Under the pieces are notes generated by a model. The model was not told where the DNA came from and did not search any database. It saw only the letters and a program-made list of their open reading frames with translations. Made by a program: the position numbers and the translations under genes. DNA of 32,269 nt from Bacilli bacterium. GTDB lineage: Bacteria > Bacillota_I > Bacilli_A > RF39 > UBA660. The stretch is taken from NCBI GenBank assembly GCA_017510225.1, contig JAFWNS010000039.1:1-32269 (forward strand). Reading direction: 5' to 3'. Below, one piece after another: positions 1-8,046 of the stretch. Every line of letters begins with the position of its first letter. Position 1 is the stretch's first letter.

Positions 1-128
1 ACTCAGAAAATAGTTTTAGAAAAACATTAAAAGCAGCTGGATTCATTACAAGAGACCCACGTAAGAAAGAACGTAAAAAACCAGGTCTTAAGAAAGCTCG
101 TAGAGCACCACAGTTCTCAAAACGTTAA
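1..128 (+). CDS. rpsI: 30S ribosomal protein S9, C-terminal fragment
   Basis: Only the last 41 codons are in the window, read in the frame beginning at base 3. The translation ends in [18 protein letters not shown] followed by RAPQFSKR, the highly conserved C-terminal tail of ribosomal protein S9, which reaches into the P site of the small subunit. The 5' part of the gene lies outside the window. A hairpin terminator follows the TAA stop, so this is the end of its operon (normally rplM-rpsI). Identification is firm because this tail is nearly invariant. Confidence 0.97.
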   Translation, partial: SENSFRKTLKAAGFITRDPRKKERKKPGLKKARRAPQFSKR

Positions 129-140
129 TTATGTTTCAAA

Positions 141-166
141 AAACTCACAAATGTGGGTTTTTTTAT
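141..166 (+). terminator. rho-independent terminator of rpsI
   Basis: A 9-bp stem (AAACTCACA pairing with TGTGGGTTT, one G-T pair) is followed by a run of T. It lies 12 bases after the rpsI stop and ends just before the -10 box of the next gene. An ATG at 131 sits upstream of this hairpin and is therefore not a credible start for the downstream gene. Confidence 0.85.
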
Positions 167-174
167 GCTATAAT
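167..174 (+). promoter_or_regulatory. extended -10 promoter of cytidine deaminase
   Basis: TGC directly followed by TATAAT (169-174) forms an extended -10 element 22 bases before the chosen ATG at 197. It follows the rpsI terminator directly, so the deaminase gene starts its own transcript. Confidence 0.6.
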
Positions 175-196
175 TTATAGTAGAGGATGTGTTAAC

Positions 197-589
197 ATGG
201 ATTATAAAAATGATATAGAAGAAGCTAAAAAAGCAAGACTTAACGCTTATTCACCTTATAGTAATTTTCAAGTAGGTGCATTACTAAGATGTAAAGATGG
301 AACTACTTTTACTGGATGTAATATTGAAAATGATGGAATAGAAAGTATTTGTGCAGAAAGAGTTGCTTTTACAAAAGCAATATCTGAAGGAAAAAAAGAA
401 TTTGAATCTATTGCTATAGTTGGTTCTAAAAAGGGTGAAGATCCTATAGAAAAATGTCTTCCATGTGGTTATTGTAGACAATTTATAAGTGAATTTGTAG
501 ATAAGGAATTCAAATTTATATTAGAAGATAATAATGAAATTATTACTTATACAATAGATGATTTATTACCAAACGCATTTAATTTATAA
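197..589 (+). CDS. cdd: cytidine deaminase
   Basis: A 130-aa zinc enzyme of the homotetrameric cytidine deaminase type, which hydrolyses cytidine/deoxycytidine to uridine/deoxyuridine in pyrimidine salvage. The zinc site is visible as C52-A-E54 (Cys ligand and proton-shuttling Glu) and P-C90-G-Y-C93 (the other two Cys ligands). N-terminal AYSPYSNFQVGAL is the family's substrate-binding segment. The start at 197 is preferred over the in-frame ATG at 131 because the latter would add residues translated across the rpsI terminator and upstream of the -10 box; homologues begin near this Met. Length matches the family (about 130 aa). The gene heads a short same-strand run with the P-loop protein at 607. 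Confidence 0.95.
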   Translation: MDYKNDIEEAKKARLNAYSPYSNFQVGALLRCKDGTTFTGCNIENDGIESICAERVAFTKAISEGKKEFESIAIVGSKKGEDPIEKCLPCGYCRQFISEFVDKEFKFILEDNNEIITYTIDDLLPNAFNL

Positions 590-606
590 ATACTAGGAGA
601 AAGAAC

Positions 607-1098
607 ATGAAATTATATATTATTGGACCACCTGCATCAGGAAAAACAACATTATCTAAAGTATTATCTCATAAATATAAAACTAAAGCATATGAACTAG
701 ATTTAATTGTTTTTGATGATGCTAATGGTCATAAAAGAAGAACTAAAGAAGAAATAGAAAAAAGATATAATAAAATATTAGAAAAACCTTCTTGGATAAT
801 AGAAGATATATGTAGAAAAAGTCTATCTAGAGGATTAGAAGAATGTGATAAAATATATTACTTGAAATTACCTAAAATATTAGTATATTTTAGAATATTT
901 AAACGTTGGTTTAAACAAAAAATAGGTAAAGAAAGATATAATTATCCACCAACTTTATTTCAATTATTTGATATGTATAGAACATTAAATTCTTATTATA
1001 AAAAAGAAAAAGAAAAATTAGAAAGAATACTTAAATATAAAGAAAAAGTTAGATTTTTAAGTAATAAAGAAATAAAAAGATTAATAAACAACAAATAA
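607..1098 (+). CDS. small P-loop kinase-like protein (AAA_17 / FlaR-like)
   Basis: A 163-aa protein with an N-terminal Walker A, G7-PPASGK-T14, at the end of the first beta strand, followed by a helical, Lys/Tyr-rich body. Layout and size resemble adenylate-kinase-like 'DNA topology modulation' (FlaR-like) proteins and other AAA_17 nucleoside or shikimate kinase-like ATPases. The acidic segment ELDLIVFDDANG after the first helix resembles a substrate-binding part of such kinases. The substrate is not known for this family. It begins 17 bases after the cytidine deaminase stop with an AGGAGA ribosome site, so co-transcription is likely, though the pairing does not prove a nucleoside substrate. 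No terminator is visible before the next gene. Confidence 0.75.
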   Translation: MKLYIIGPPASGKTTLSKVLSHKYKTKAYELDLIVFDDANGHKRRTKEEIEKRYNKILEKPSWIIEDICRKSLSRGLEECDKIYYLKLPKILVYFRIFKRWFKQKIGKERYNYPPTLFQLFDMYRTLNSYYKKEKEKLERILKYKEKVRFLSNKEIKRLINNK

Positions 1099-1132
1099 TG
1101 TAATATAATTAAATAGTATAGGAAGTAGTAAT

Positions 1133-1798
1133 ATGAAAGAGAATAAAATTGTTAATTGGGTTTATAAAGTTTTAATGCTATTCATGATTGGTAGTTTTTT
1201 AGGATGTTTTTATGAAACTATTTTATGTTTCTTACAAAGAGGACATTTTGAAAGTAGAAGAGGTTTGATATATGGACCTTTTAATCCAGTTTATGGAATA
1301 GGATTTATGATTATGTGTTTATTATTAAAAAAAGAAAAAAAAGATCTTGTAATCTTTTTAAAGGGTTTTTTATATGGAGGACTAATTGAATATGCATGTT
1401 CTTGGATACAAGAGTTCGTATTTCATACATCTTCATGGAATTATAGTAAATACTATTTCAATTTTGATGGTAGAACAAGTGTCTTTCATATGATATGTTG
1501 GGGTATAGCGACATTATTAGTAATGAAGCATTTATATCCAAATATAATTAGATTAATAGATAAAGTAAAACAAAAATATAGAATAGCTATTACTATAATA
1601 ATTACAGTATTTTTAATATTTGATATAACTATTTCTACAATGGCTTGTATTAGATATACAGAAAGAATTAATAATATAGGACCTAGAAATAATATAGATA
1701 AGTTTTTAGATAAGTATTATCCAAATGAATATTTAGTTAAAATATATCCTAATTTAAAGGATCCAAAGACTAAAGAAAAATTAAGTAATATGAAATAG
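1133..1798 (+). CDS. CmpB-type membrane protein (putative ABC transporter permease, PF06541-like)
   Basis: A 221-aa integral membrane protein with about five hydrophobic segments. The motifs GSFLGCFYET near the N-terminus, RRGLIYGPFNPVYG in the middle and EYACSWIQE further on are characteristic of the CmpB/DUF1113 family, annotated as a putative ABC transporter permease but with unproven function. The same fold occurs as the C-terminal half of the protein encoded at 20321-21874, so the window holds two members. A TATAAT at 1104-1109 and an AGGAAG ribosome site precede the start, suggesting it may have its own promoter. It converges on the ZIP gene with only two bases between the stops, and I see no strong hairpin there. 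Confidence 0.8.
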   Translation: MKENKIVNWVYKVLMLFMIGSFLGCFYETILCFLQRGHFESRRGLIYGPFNPVYGIGFMIMCLLLKKEKKDLVIFLKGFLYGGLIEYACSWIQEFVFHTSSWNYSKYYFNFDGRTSVFHMICWGIATLLVMKHLYPNIIRLIDKVKQKYRIAITIIITVFLIFDITISTMACIRYTERINNIGPRNNIDKFLDKYYPNEYLVKIYPNLKDPKTKEKLSNMK

Positions 1799-1800
1799 TT

Positions 1801-2595
1801 TTATCCTAAAGATATATCTAAAATCATCATTACTGAGAATCCTATTAAAGTAAATAAGGCCATTAGGTCTTTTCTTTTATTTGTTTGACTTTCTGGTATT
1901 AATTCTTCTACTACTACATAAATCATTGCACCTGCTGCAAAAGATAATAAGAAAGGAAGTATTGTTCTTACTTTTAATACTAGTATTGCGCCTAATATGG
2001 CAGAAATAGGTTCTACAATACCACTAAGTTGTCCATATAGAAATGCTTTTTTTCTAGATAATCCTTCTCTACGTAAAGGAAGACTAATTGCGCTACCTTC
2101 AGGAAAGTTCTGTATTCCAATACCAATCGCTAAAGTAATTGCGGACGCTAAAGTTGCCCCCTGTATACCATATACTAATGATCCAAACGCAACCCCCACA
2201 ACTAAACCTTCAGGTATGTTGTGTAATGTTATAGAAAATATAAGCATTGCACATCTTTTAAAACTATCATTAGATATACTTTTCTTCTTAGAAAAATAAC
2301 TATATATTTTATCTCCAATAAACAGAAGTAATCCGCCACTAAAAAAGCCTAAAAAGACTATACTATTACTAAGTTTTAGAGAATTAGATAATTCCATAGA
2401 GGGATTAAGTAACGACCAAAAAGAAGCTGATATCATAACACCTGCTGAAAAACCTAATAACGCATCCATTATACTTTTATTTATTTTTTTAAAGAAAAAT
2501 ACTATAGATGCTCCTAAAATAGTTATACTCCAAGTAAATAGTGAAGCTATTAAAGCTTGATATATTGGAGATAAATTACTAAAGAATTCTATCAT
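1801..2595 (-). CDS. ZIP family divalent metal transporter (ZupT/GufA-like)
   Basis: A 264-aa polytopic membrane protein with about eight hydrophobic segments. The ZIP metal-site helices are clear: TLHNIPEGLVVG (His, Asn, Pro-Glu-Gly) in one helix and IQNFPEGSAISLPL with a following Glu (GQLSGIVEP) in the next pair. This is the GufA/ZupT branch, which imports zinc and related divalent metals. A conserved VEELIPE segment lies near the C-terminus. The start at 2595 is preferred because GGTGAT lies 7 bases upstream; the open frame continues upstream, but that would run through the promoter and start of the divergent EssC gene. Metal specificity cannot be read from the sequence. Confidence 0.92.
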   Translation of the reverse strand: MIEFFSNLSPIYQALIASLFTWSITILGASIVFFFKKINKSIMDALLGFSAGVMISASFWSLLNPSMELSNSLKLSNSIVFLGFFSGGLLLFIGDKIYSYFSKKKSISNDSFKRCAMLIFSITLHNIPEGLVVGVAFGSLVYGIQGATLASAITLAIGIGIQNFPEGSAISLPLRREGLSRKKAFLYGQLSGIVEPISAILGAILVLKVRTILPFLLSFAAGAMIYVVVEELIPESQTNKRKDLMALFTLIGFSVMMILDISLG

Positions 2596-2663
2596 AATAA
2601 ATATCACCATTATATGATATGTATAAATAATAAAAAAGTATGGGCAGAAAAAGTATAAAAACA

Positions 2664-2692
2664 TTGTATTTTTTTGAAAAAAAAGATATAAT
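2664..2692 (+). promoter_or_regulatory. sigma-A promoter of the type VII secretion operon
   Basis: TTGTAT (2664-2669), a 17-base spacer and TATAAT (2687-2692) form a standard promoter 41 bases before the TTG start of essC. It lies in the divergent intergenic region shared with the ZIP transporter gene. Confidence 0.65.
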
Positions 2693-2733
2693 ATAATCAG
2701 GATAAAAGATACTAAAAAGGGTTGGTGATATGT

Positions 2734-5700
2734 TTGATAGTTAGACTTATTAAGAAAACACAAATATACAATTTTACTTTGCCAACTAAAGTGTCTGGAA
2801 ATTACTGGATTACAGATAATGATTATCTAGGAAATACAAGAAACTTAATCAATGTTGAAGAGAGTAATGGACAATGGAGAATAAAGAGTAACTTTGAAAC
2901 TAAGATACTTATTGGAGAAAAAGAAGTAGATTCTGCATACTTAAAGACTTATAGTATATTTTTCTTAAAAATTAATACTGATAATGAGTATGTTATATTA
3001 TATTGTTCTCCTACTTTAGATGAAAATGTTAATATGCTTAAGATTACTAGTGACAAAGAATTATTAATTGGTAATGATGCTAAATCACATATTAGTTATA
3101 ATTATCCATTAGTATCTAAACAACATGCTAAATTAATATATAAACAAGGTAAATGGGCTATACAAGATTTAAATAGTAAGTATGGGACATATATAAATAA
3201 TATTGCTGTTACTAATAAGAATCTAGAATATGGTGATGTAATCTTTATTATGGGATTAAAAATAATTGTTATGAAAGATTACATTGTTATTAATAATATT
3301 GGTAACTATATTAAATATGACAGTAATACCTTTGCTTTAATTTCACCTGTTGTGCAAACACAAACAGAGATGGATAATCCAGATGAAGAAGGTATTGAAT
3401 TCTTTGAAGAAGATGATTTCTTCTATAGATCACCAAGATTTAAGACTATGATAGAAGATGCTAACATTGTAATAGATCCGCCACCAAATAAACAAGAAGG
3501 CGATAAGATGCCTGCTATTTATACAGTGGGACCTATGATGACAATGGCAATGACATCAGTTGCAATGGGGTATTCTTCATTTACAGGAGTTATAGATGGA
3601 ACAAGAGACATAGGCGAAGCCATGCCTACTTTAGTTATGTCTTTTGCAATGCTTGCTACTATGTTATTATGGCCAGTATTAGCTAGAATGTATCAAAAAA
3701 GAGCAGACAAAAAACGTGAAAAATTAAGACAAGAAAAATATTTAGCATATATAGAACAAAATAGATCTAAAATAGCATCTGAAATGAAAATACAAAGACA
3801 AATATTAATAGATAACTATCTACCATTAGATGCTACTAAAAGTATTATTTATTCCAAAAAAAGGAATCTATGGGAAAGAGAAATAGATCAAGAAGATTTC
3901 TTAGACTTAAGACTAGGTATTGGATCTACACAATTAAAAGGACAAGTATCATTCCCAGAAGAACACTTTGAATTAGAAGATGATAACTTACTACAAGAAG
4001 TATATAAATTAGGTGCAGAATCTACTACATTAGAAAATGTTCCTATTTCAACATCATTTGTACAAAGAAATATATGTGCCATTATAGGTGACGGGGGAAA
4101 TAAACAAAGTTTTATTGAAGGATTAATTCTTCAAATGATTGCTTATCATAGTTATGAAGACTTAAAAATAATTATGCTAACTAACAAGAAGAATGAATCT
4201 AAATGGGATTATTTAAAAGTACTACCACACTGTTGGAGTGATGATAGAACTACTAGATATTTCGCAACAGATATAGATGAAGCTAAAGAAATATCTCTAT
4301 ATTTAGCTCAAGAAATACAAAAACGTAAATATAAAGACGTAAATGATAATATGGAACTAAACACAGATGATTATAAGAGTTATAAACCATACTATGTAAT
4401 TATTACAGATGATTATAAATCTATTAGAGATATTGAATTAATAAAAGAAGTAACAGAAATGACTGTTAATTTAGGATTTAGTTTAATAGCTATTAGTCCA
4501 AGATTAATAAACTTACCTAATGAATGTAATACATTTATAAGTATTGGAGATATAAAATCAGGAATATTTGAAAATGAATTAGTTTCAAACAAACAAAAAG
4601 AATTTGTTGCTGATTTTGATCAAACTCTAAATATGCCTGAAGTATGTAAGATACTTGCAAATATCCCAATAGATATAGCTAAAGAAAACAGAAATCTACC
4701 TAATGGTATAAGTTTCTTAGAAATGTATAACGTTGGTATGATAGAACAATTAAATATTCATAATAGATGGAAATCTAATGATCCAACTAAGTCATTACAA
4801 GCACCAGTTGGAGTAGATAAATCTCATGAATTATTTAAATTAGACTTACATGAAAAATTTTATGGACCACATGGTTTAATAGCTGGTATGACTGGTTCTG
4901 GTAAATCAGAATTCATAATTAGTTATGTATTATCTATGGCTATAAACTATCACCCATATGAAGTATCATTTGTACTTATCGATTATAAAGGTGGAGGTTT
5001 AGCCGGAGTATTTGAAAATAGAGAAAATAATATTAAATTACCACATCTAGCTGGTACTATAACAAACTTAGATACTGTAGAAATGAATAGATCATTAGCT
5101 TCTATAGAAAGTGAACTTAGAAGAAGACAAAGAAAGTTCAATGAAGCTAGAGATAATCTAAATGAAAGTACTATAGATATTTATAAATATCAAACATTAT
5201 ATAGAAAAGGATTAGTTAAAGATCCAATATCACATTTATTTATAATATCTGATGAGTTTGCTGAATTAAAAGATCAACAACCTGACTTTATGGATAAATT
5301 AATATCTACTGCTCGTATTGGTCGTTCCCTAGGAGTTCACCTTATACTAGCAACTCAAAAACCAGCAGGTGTAGTTAATGATCAAATATGGTCAAACTCT
5401 AAGTTTAGAGTATGTTTAAAAGTTCAAGATAAAGCAGATAGTATGGATATGATTAAATGTCCAGATGCTGCAGCACTAAAGAATCCTGGTAGATTCTATC
5501 TACAAGTAGGGTATAATGAATTATTTGCTTTAGGACAAGCTGCATGGGCAGGAGCTCAATATTATCCTACTGAAAAAAGAAAGAAAAAATTTGATCAATC
5601 AATAGTGTTCTTAGATAATGTTGGTAATCATATAAAATCATTAGATGATAAAGAACACGAAGTAGTAGAAGAATCAAAAGGTGAAGAAGTTACAAATATA

Positions 5701-7335
5701 GTTAGATATATAGTAGATGAAGCTAAAAAAGATAATATATCTGTACCACAATTATGGTTAGATAGAATACCTAATGTTATATATGTTAAAGATCTACAAG
5801 AAAAATATAACTATGTTAATAATAAAAACGATATAAATCCTATTATAGGAGAATATGATGATCCAGAGAATCAAAAACAAGGTGTATTAACACTACCATT
5901 ATCTAAAGAAGGAAATACAATAGTATTTGGATCTACAGGTAGTGGAAAAGAATTAATGCTATCTAGTATTATATATTCAACTATTACTAGTCATTTAGAA
6001 AACGAAATAAACTTCTATATTATGGACTTTGGTGCAGAAACTCTAAATATGTTTAGAGATGCTCCACAAGTAGGAGAAGTATTACTTTCAGATGAAACAG
6101 AAAAAATAGATAACTTATTTAAATTCTTAAATAAAACTATTGAAGAAAGAAAAAAATTATTTGTTGAATATAATGGATCATATGATTTCTATATAAATCA
6201 TGGTGGTATTCAAATACCATTAATTACAGTAGTAATAAATAACTATGAAGGATTTATAGAAACATATCCAGATTATGAAGATATGATGGGTCAACTTACT
6301 AGAGATTGTCTAAAATATGGTATTGTCTTTATAATTACTGCTAGTGGTACTAATACTATTAGATATAGATTAAGACAAAACTTTGGACAAAACTTAGTAT
6401 TACAATTCAATGATGTATCTGATTATGCAGATGTATTAAATGGAGTTAGAAATAAAGAACCATCTAAAGTATATGGTCGTGGATTAGTAGATTTAGGTGG
6501 AATATTTGAATTCCAAACAGCTTATCCATATAGAGAAGAACAAATGTCAGAATATATTAAAGTTGTATGTAATAAACTTAAAAACATATGTAAAGGACAT
6601 GCTAAGAGAATACCAATTCTTCCACCAGCAGTAACATTCGATACAGTAGAAGAATATATTGGTAAAATAGATAAAATACCAGTAGGTATAGAAAAAGAAT
6701 CTTTAGAAACTGCTACAATTAACTTAAATAGAAGTAGTTGTTATACTATAACTGGAGAAGATATTACTGAAAACTCAGTATTTATTCAAGGATTAGCTAA
6801 AGTTATAAGTAAAATTAAAAATACAAATGTATTAGTAATGGATGCTATATCTACTCTTAACAAAGATTCTTTAAAAGATATAATCTATGATGAAGGTTCT
6901 TGTACTAGGACAATACAAGCTATTAAAGATTTATATAATAAAGAAAAATTAAGTAGTAAAACTGATCCTAATAGTTTAGAAAAATTACCAAAAACAGTAT
7001 GTGTAATTAATGGTTTAGCTGATATGTTAGAGAAGATGGACTTAGAAGATAAAACAACACTTACTAATATAATGAAAGAATCTAAAACATTAAATACATT
7101 TAAGTTTATAGTAATAGATACTATAGATAATATAAAAACTATATCTTATGAAGATTGGTACAAAGGAGTATTTGATCTAAGTGAAGGTGTATGGATGGGT
7201 AATGGTATAGATAATCAATTTACTCTTAGAGTAACAACTAACTCAAGAGAATTAAGAGAAGAATTACCAGTAGCCTTCGGATATATTATTGAGAAAGGTA
7301 AAGCTACTCAAATTAAGTTTATAGTAGATGAATAG
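2734..7335 (+). CDS. essC: type VII secretion ATPase EssC (FtsK/SpoIIIE type)
   Basis: A 1533-aa membrane ATPase, the motor of Firmicutes type VII secretion (T7SSb). In order: an N-terminal degenerate FHA region; a second FHA domain (about 105-165, with G113, SKQHAK and NSKYGTYINN); two transmembrane segments (about 264-288 and 297-318); a basic coiled segment; then three tandem ATPase modules. Module 1 has a full Walker A (GMTGSGKS, 718-725) and Walker B (IISDE, ending 841). Module 2 has GSTGSGKE (1066-1073), with Glu replacing the usual Ser/Thr, and a Walker B-like strand VVINN lacking the Asp. Module 3 has no P-loop. The start is taken as TTG 2734 because GGTGAT at 2724-2729 fits it; TTG 2722 and GTG 2725 in the same frame are possible. 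The ATG at 2730 is out of frame and ends at once. Confidence 0.95.
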   Translation: MIVRLIKKTQIYNFTLPTKVSGNYWITDNDYLGNTRNLINVEESNGQWRIKSNFETKILIGEKEVDSAYLKTYSIFFLKINTDNEYVILYCSPTLDENVNMLKITSDKELLIGNDAKSHISYNYPLVSKQHAKLIYKQGKWAIQDLNSKYGTYINNIAVTNKNLEYGDVIFIMGLKIIVMKDYIVINNIGNYIKYDSNTFALISPVVQTQTEMDNPDEEGIEFFEEDDFFYRSPRFKTMIEDANIVIDPPPNKQEGDKMPAIYTVGPMMTMAMTSVAMGYSSFTGVIDGTRDIGEAMPTLVMSFAMLATMLLWPVLARMYQKRADKKREKLRQEKYLAYIEQNRSKIASEMKIQRQILIDNYLPLDATKSIIYSKKRNLWEREIDQEDFLDLRLGIGSTQLKGQVSFPEEHFELEDDNLLQEVYKLGAESTTLENVPISTSFVQRNICAIIGDGGNKQSFIEGLILQMIAYHSYEDLKIIMLTNKKNESKWDYLKVLPHCWSDDRTTRYFATDIDEAKEISLYLAQEIQKRKYKDVNDNMELNTDDYKSYKPYYVIITDDYKSIRDIELIKEVTEMTVNLGFSLIAISPRLINLPNECNTFISIGDIKSGIFENELVSNKQKEFVADFDQTLNMPEVCKILANIPIDIAKENRNLPNGISFLEMYNVGMIEQLNIHNRWKSNDPTKSLQAPVGVDKSHELFKLDLHEKFYGPHGLIAGMTGSGKSEFIISYVLSMAINYHPYEVSFVLIDYKGGGLAGVFENRENNIKLPHLAGTITNLDTVEMNRSLASIESELRRRQRKFNEARDNLNESTIDIYKYQTLYRKGLVKDPISHLFIISDEFAELKDQQPDFMDKLISTARIGRSLGVHLILATQKPAGVVNDQIWSNSKFRVCLKVQDKADSMDMIKCPDAAALKNPGRFYLQVGYNELFALGQAAWAGAQYYPTEKRKKKFDQSIVFLDNVGNHIKSLDDKEHEVVEESKGEEVTNIVRYIVDEAKKDNISVPQLWLDRIPNVIYVKDLQEKYNYVNNKNDINPIIGEYDDPENQKQGVLTLPLSKEGNTIVFGSTGSGKELMLSSIIYSTITSHLENEINFYIMDFGAETLNMFRDAPQVGEVLLSDETEKIDNLFKFLNKTIEERKKLFVEYNGSYDFYINHGGIQIPLITVVINNYEGFIETYPDYEDMMGQLTRDCLKYGIVFIITASGTNTIRYRLRQNFGQNLVLQFNDVSDYADVLNGVRNKEPSKVYGRGLVDLGGIFEFQTAYPYREEQMSEYIKVVCNKLKNICKGHAKRIPILPPAVTFDTVEEYIGKIDKIPVGIEKESLETATINLNRSSCYTITGEDITENSVFIQGLAKVISKIKNTNVLVMDAISTLNKDSLKDIIYDEGSCTRTIQAIKDLYNKEKLSSKTDPNSLEKLPKTVCVINGLADMLEKMDLEDKTTLTNIMKESKTLNTFKFIVIDTIDNIKTISYEDWYKGVFDLSEGVWMGNGIDNQFTLRVTTNSRELREELPVAFGYIIEKGKATQIKFIVDE

Positions 7336-7344
7336 GAGGTAAAT

Positions 7345-7602
7345 ATGAATAGTAATAAAATATTAATAGAATTATATATACCTCTAATAGAAAAAAACTA
7401 TGATTTATATATACCAATCAATAAAAAAGTTGGTACTGTAAAAAAATTAATAGAAGAGGGACTAGTAGAATTAACAGATGATGCCTATAGAGTAAAAGAA
7501 GATACTAATTTATATAGTAAAGAAAATGGGCAAATATATGATGTTAATCAAACTGTTAGAGATACAGATTTAAAGAATGGTTCTAAAGTAATTCTAATAT
7601 AA
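7345..7602 (+). CDS. YukD/EsaB-like ubiquitin-fold type VII secretion protein
   Basis: An 85-aa protein with the ubiquitin-like pattern of YukD/EsaB: an N-terminal beta hairpin (KILIELYIPLIEKNYDLYIP), a helix (VGTVKKLIEEGLVEL), a segment containing LYSKENGQIYDVNQTV, and a C-terminal strand ending DLKNGSKVILI. EsaB/YukD is a small cytosolic component of T7SSb that is required for or modulates secretion. It starts 9 bases after essC with an AGGAGG ribosome site, so it is co-transcribed. Gene order essC then yukD is rearranged relative to the usual esx-esaA-essA-esaB-essB-essC, but the pairing supports the assignment. Confidence 0.85.
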   Translation: MNSNKILIELYIPLIEKNYDLYIPINKKVGTVKKLIEEGLVELTDDAYRVKEDTNLYSKENGQIYDVNQTVRDTDLKNGSKVILI

Positions 7603-7613
7603 GGAGAGATATT

Positions 7614-7808
7614 ATGTCAGATTATAAAGAATATGTTAATGCAGTTAATAAATTGTTTGATTGTGTTAATATAATGAAAAAGAAATGGGATAGTCAAGAT
7701 AATTTAAGTCATTTAGCGAACATAGAAGACTATAAACAAGATGTAATAGATGTTTCTAAAAAATTAAAGAATGGTTCTAATAACAAAGTAGAGGAGTTAG
7801 GCCAATGA
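7614..7808 (+). CDS. small helical type VII locus protein, unknown
   Basis: A 64-aa, mostly helical protein with one Trp in a central break (MKKKWDSQDN) between two predicted helices. That layout recalls the helix-turn-helix of WXG100 or Lap-type secretion partners, but it is shorter than the usual 90-100 aa and lacks the W-x-G signature (W-D-S here). It starts 11 bases after the yukD-like gene with an AGGAGA site and its TGA stop overlaps the ATG of the next gene (ATGA), so translation of the two small genes is coupled. A secreted partner, chaperone or structural role in the type VII system is inferred only from position. Confidence 0.7.
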   Translation: MSDYKEYVNAVNKLFDCVNIMKKKWDSQDNLSHLANIEDYKQDVIDVSKKLKNGSNNKVEELGQ

Positions 7809-8035
7809 TAGAAGAAAAAGACTATGATGAAATAATAAAAATATCTAAAGATATAGAAACAAGCGCTAAAGTAATAAATGATATATTGAAAAAAAATAAT
7901 ATTGACGACTTAAATGATTTTATCTCTACTGTAGAAGGATATTCTAAATACTTAAATACAAATATAGAACTAAATAAAGATGCTGATGTAGCACTAAAAG
8001 ATCTAGTACCAGATAAAAAAAGAACTTCCAATTAA
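7805..8035 (+). CDS. small helical type VII locus protein, unknown (second of a coupled pair)
   Basis: A 76-aa acidic, helical protein without a signal peptide or membrane segment, beginning at an ATG that overlaps the previous stop by 4 bases with GAGG upstream. The two tiny proteins probably act as a pair, as many T7SS helical-hairpin proteins form heterodimers. No WXG or LXG motif is present. The last codons lie inside the bidirectional terminator at 8019-8046, and the stop overlaps the end of the convergent SpoIID-like gene. I do not recognise the family. Confidence 0.7.
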   Translation: MIEEKDYDEIIKISKDIETSAKVINDILKKNNIDDLNDFISTVEGYSKYLNTNIELNKDADVALKDLVPDKKRTSN

Positions 8036-8046
8036 GGAAGTTCTTT
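8019..8046. terminator. bidirectional terminator between type VII operon and SpoIID-like gene
   Basis: An AAAGAACTTCC arm and its complement GGAAGTTCTTT enclose a 6-base loop (AATTAA), with A-run and T-run flanks on the two sides. It serves both convergent transcripts, and the stops of both genes lie within it. Confidence 0.85.

Noticed and set aside
131-196. Upstream ATG extending cytidine deaminase by 22 residues
   Set aside because: The extension crosses the rpsI terminator and the -10 box, and the family starts near the Met at 197.
1997-2299. Plus-strand open frame inside the ZIP gene
   Set aside because: Antisense shadow of a clear membrane transporter; no ribosome site or recognisable product.
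2596-2763. Longer ZIP transporter start on the minus strand
   Set aside because: It would overlap the divergent essC promoter and start; GGTGAT supports 2595.
2734-7335. Mycoplasma genetic code (TGA as Trp)
   Set aside because: A 1533-codon gene and about 30 others are complete with TGG for Trp and no internal TGA.
7614-8035. Calling the two small proteins WXG100 substrates
   Set aside because: Both are shorter than the family and lack W-x-G; only position supports the idea.
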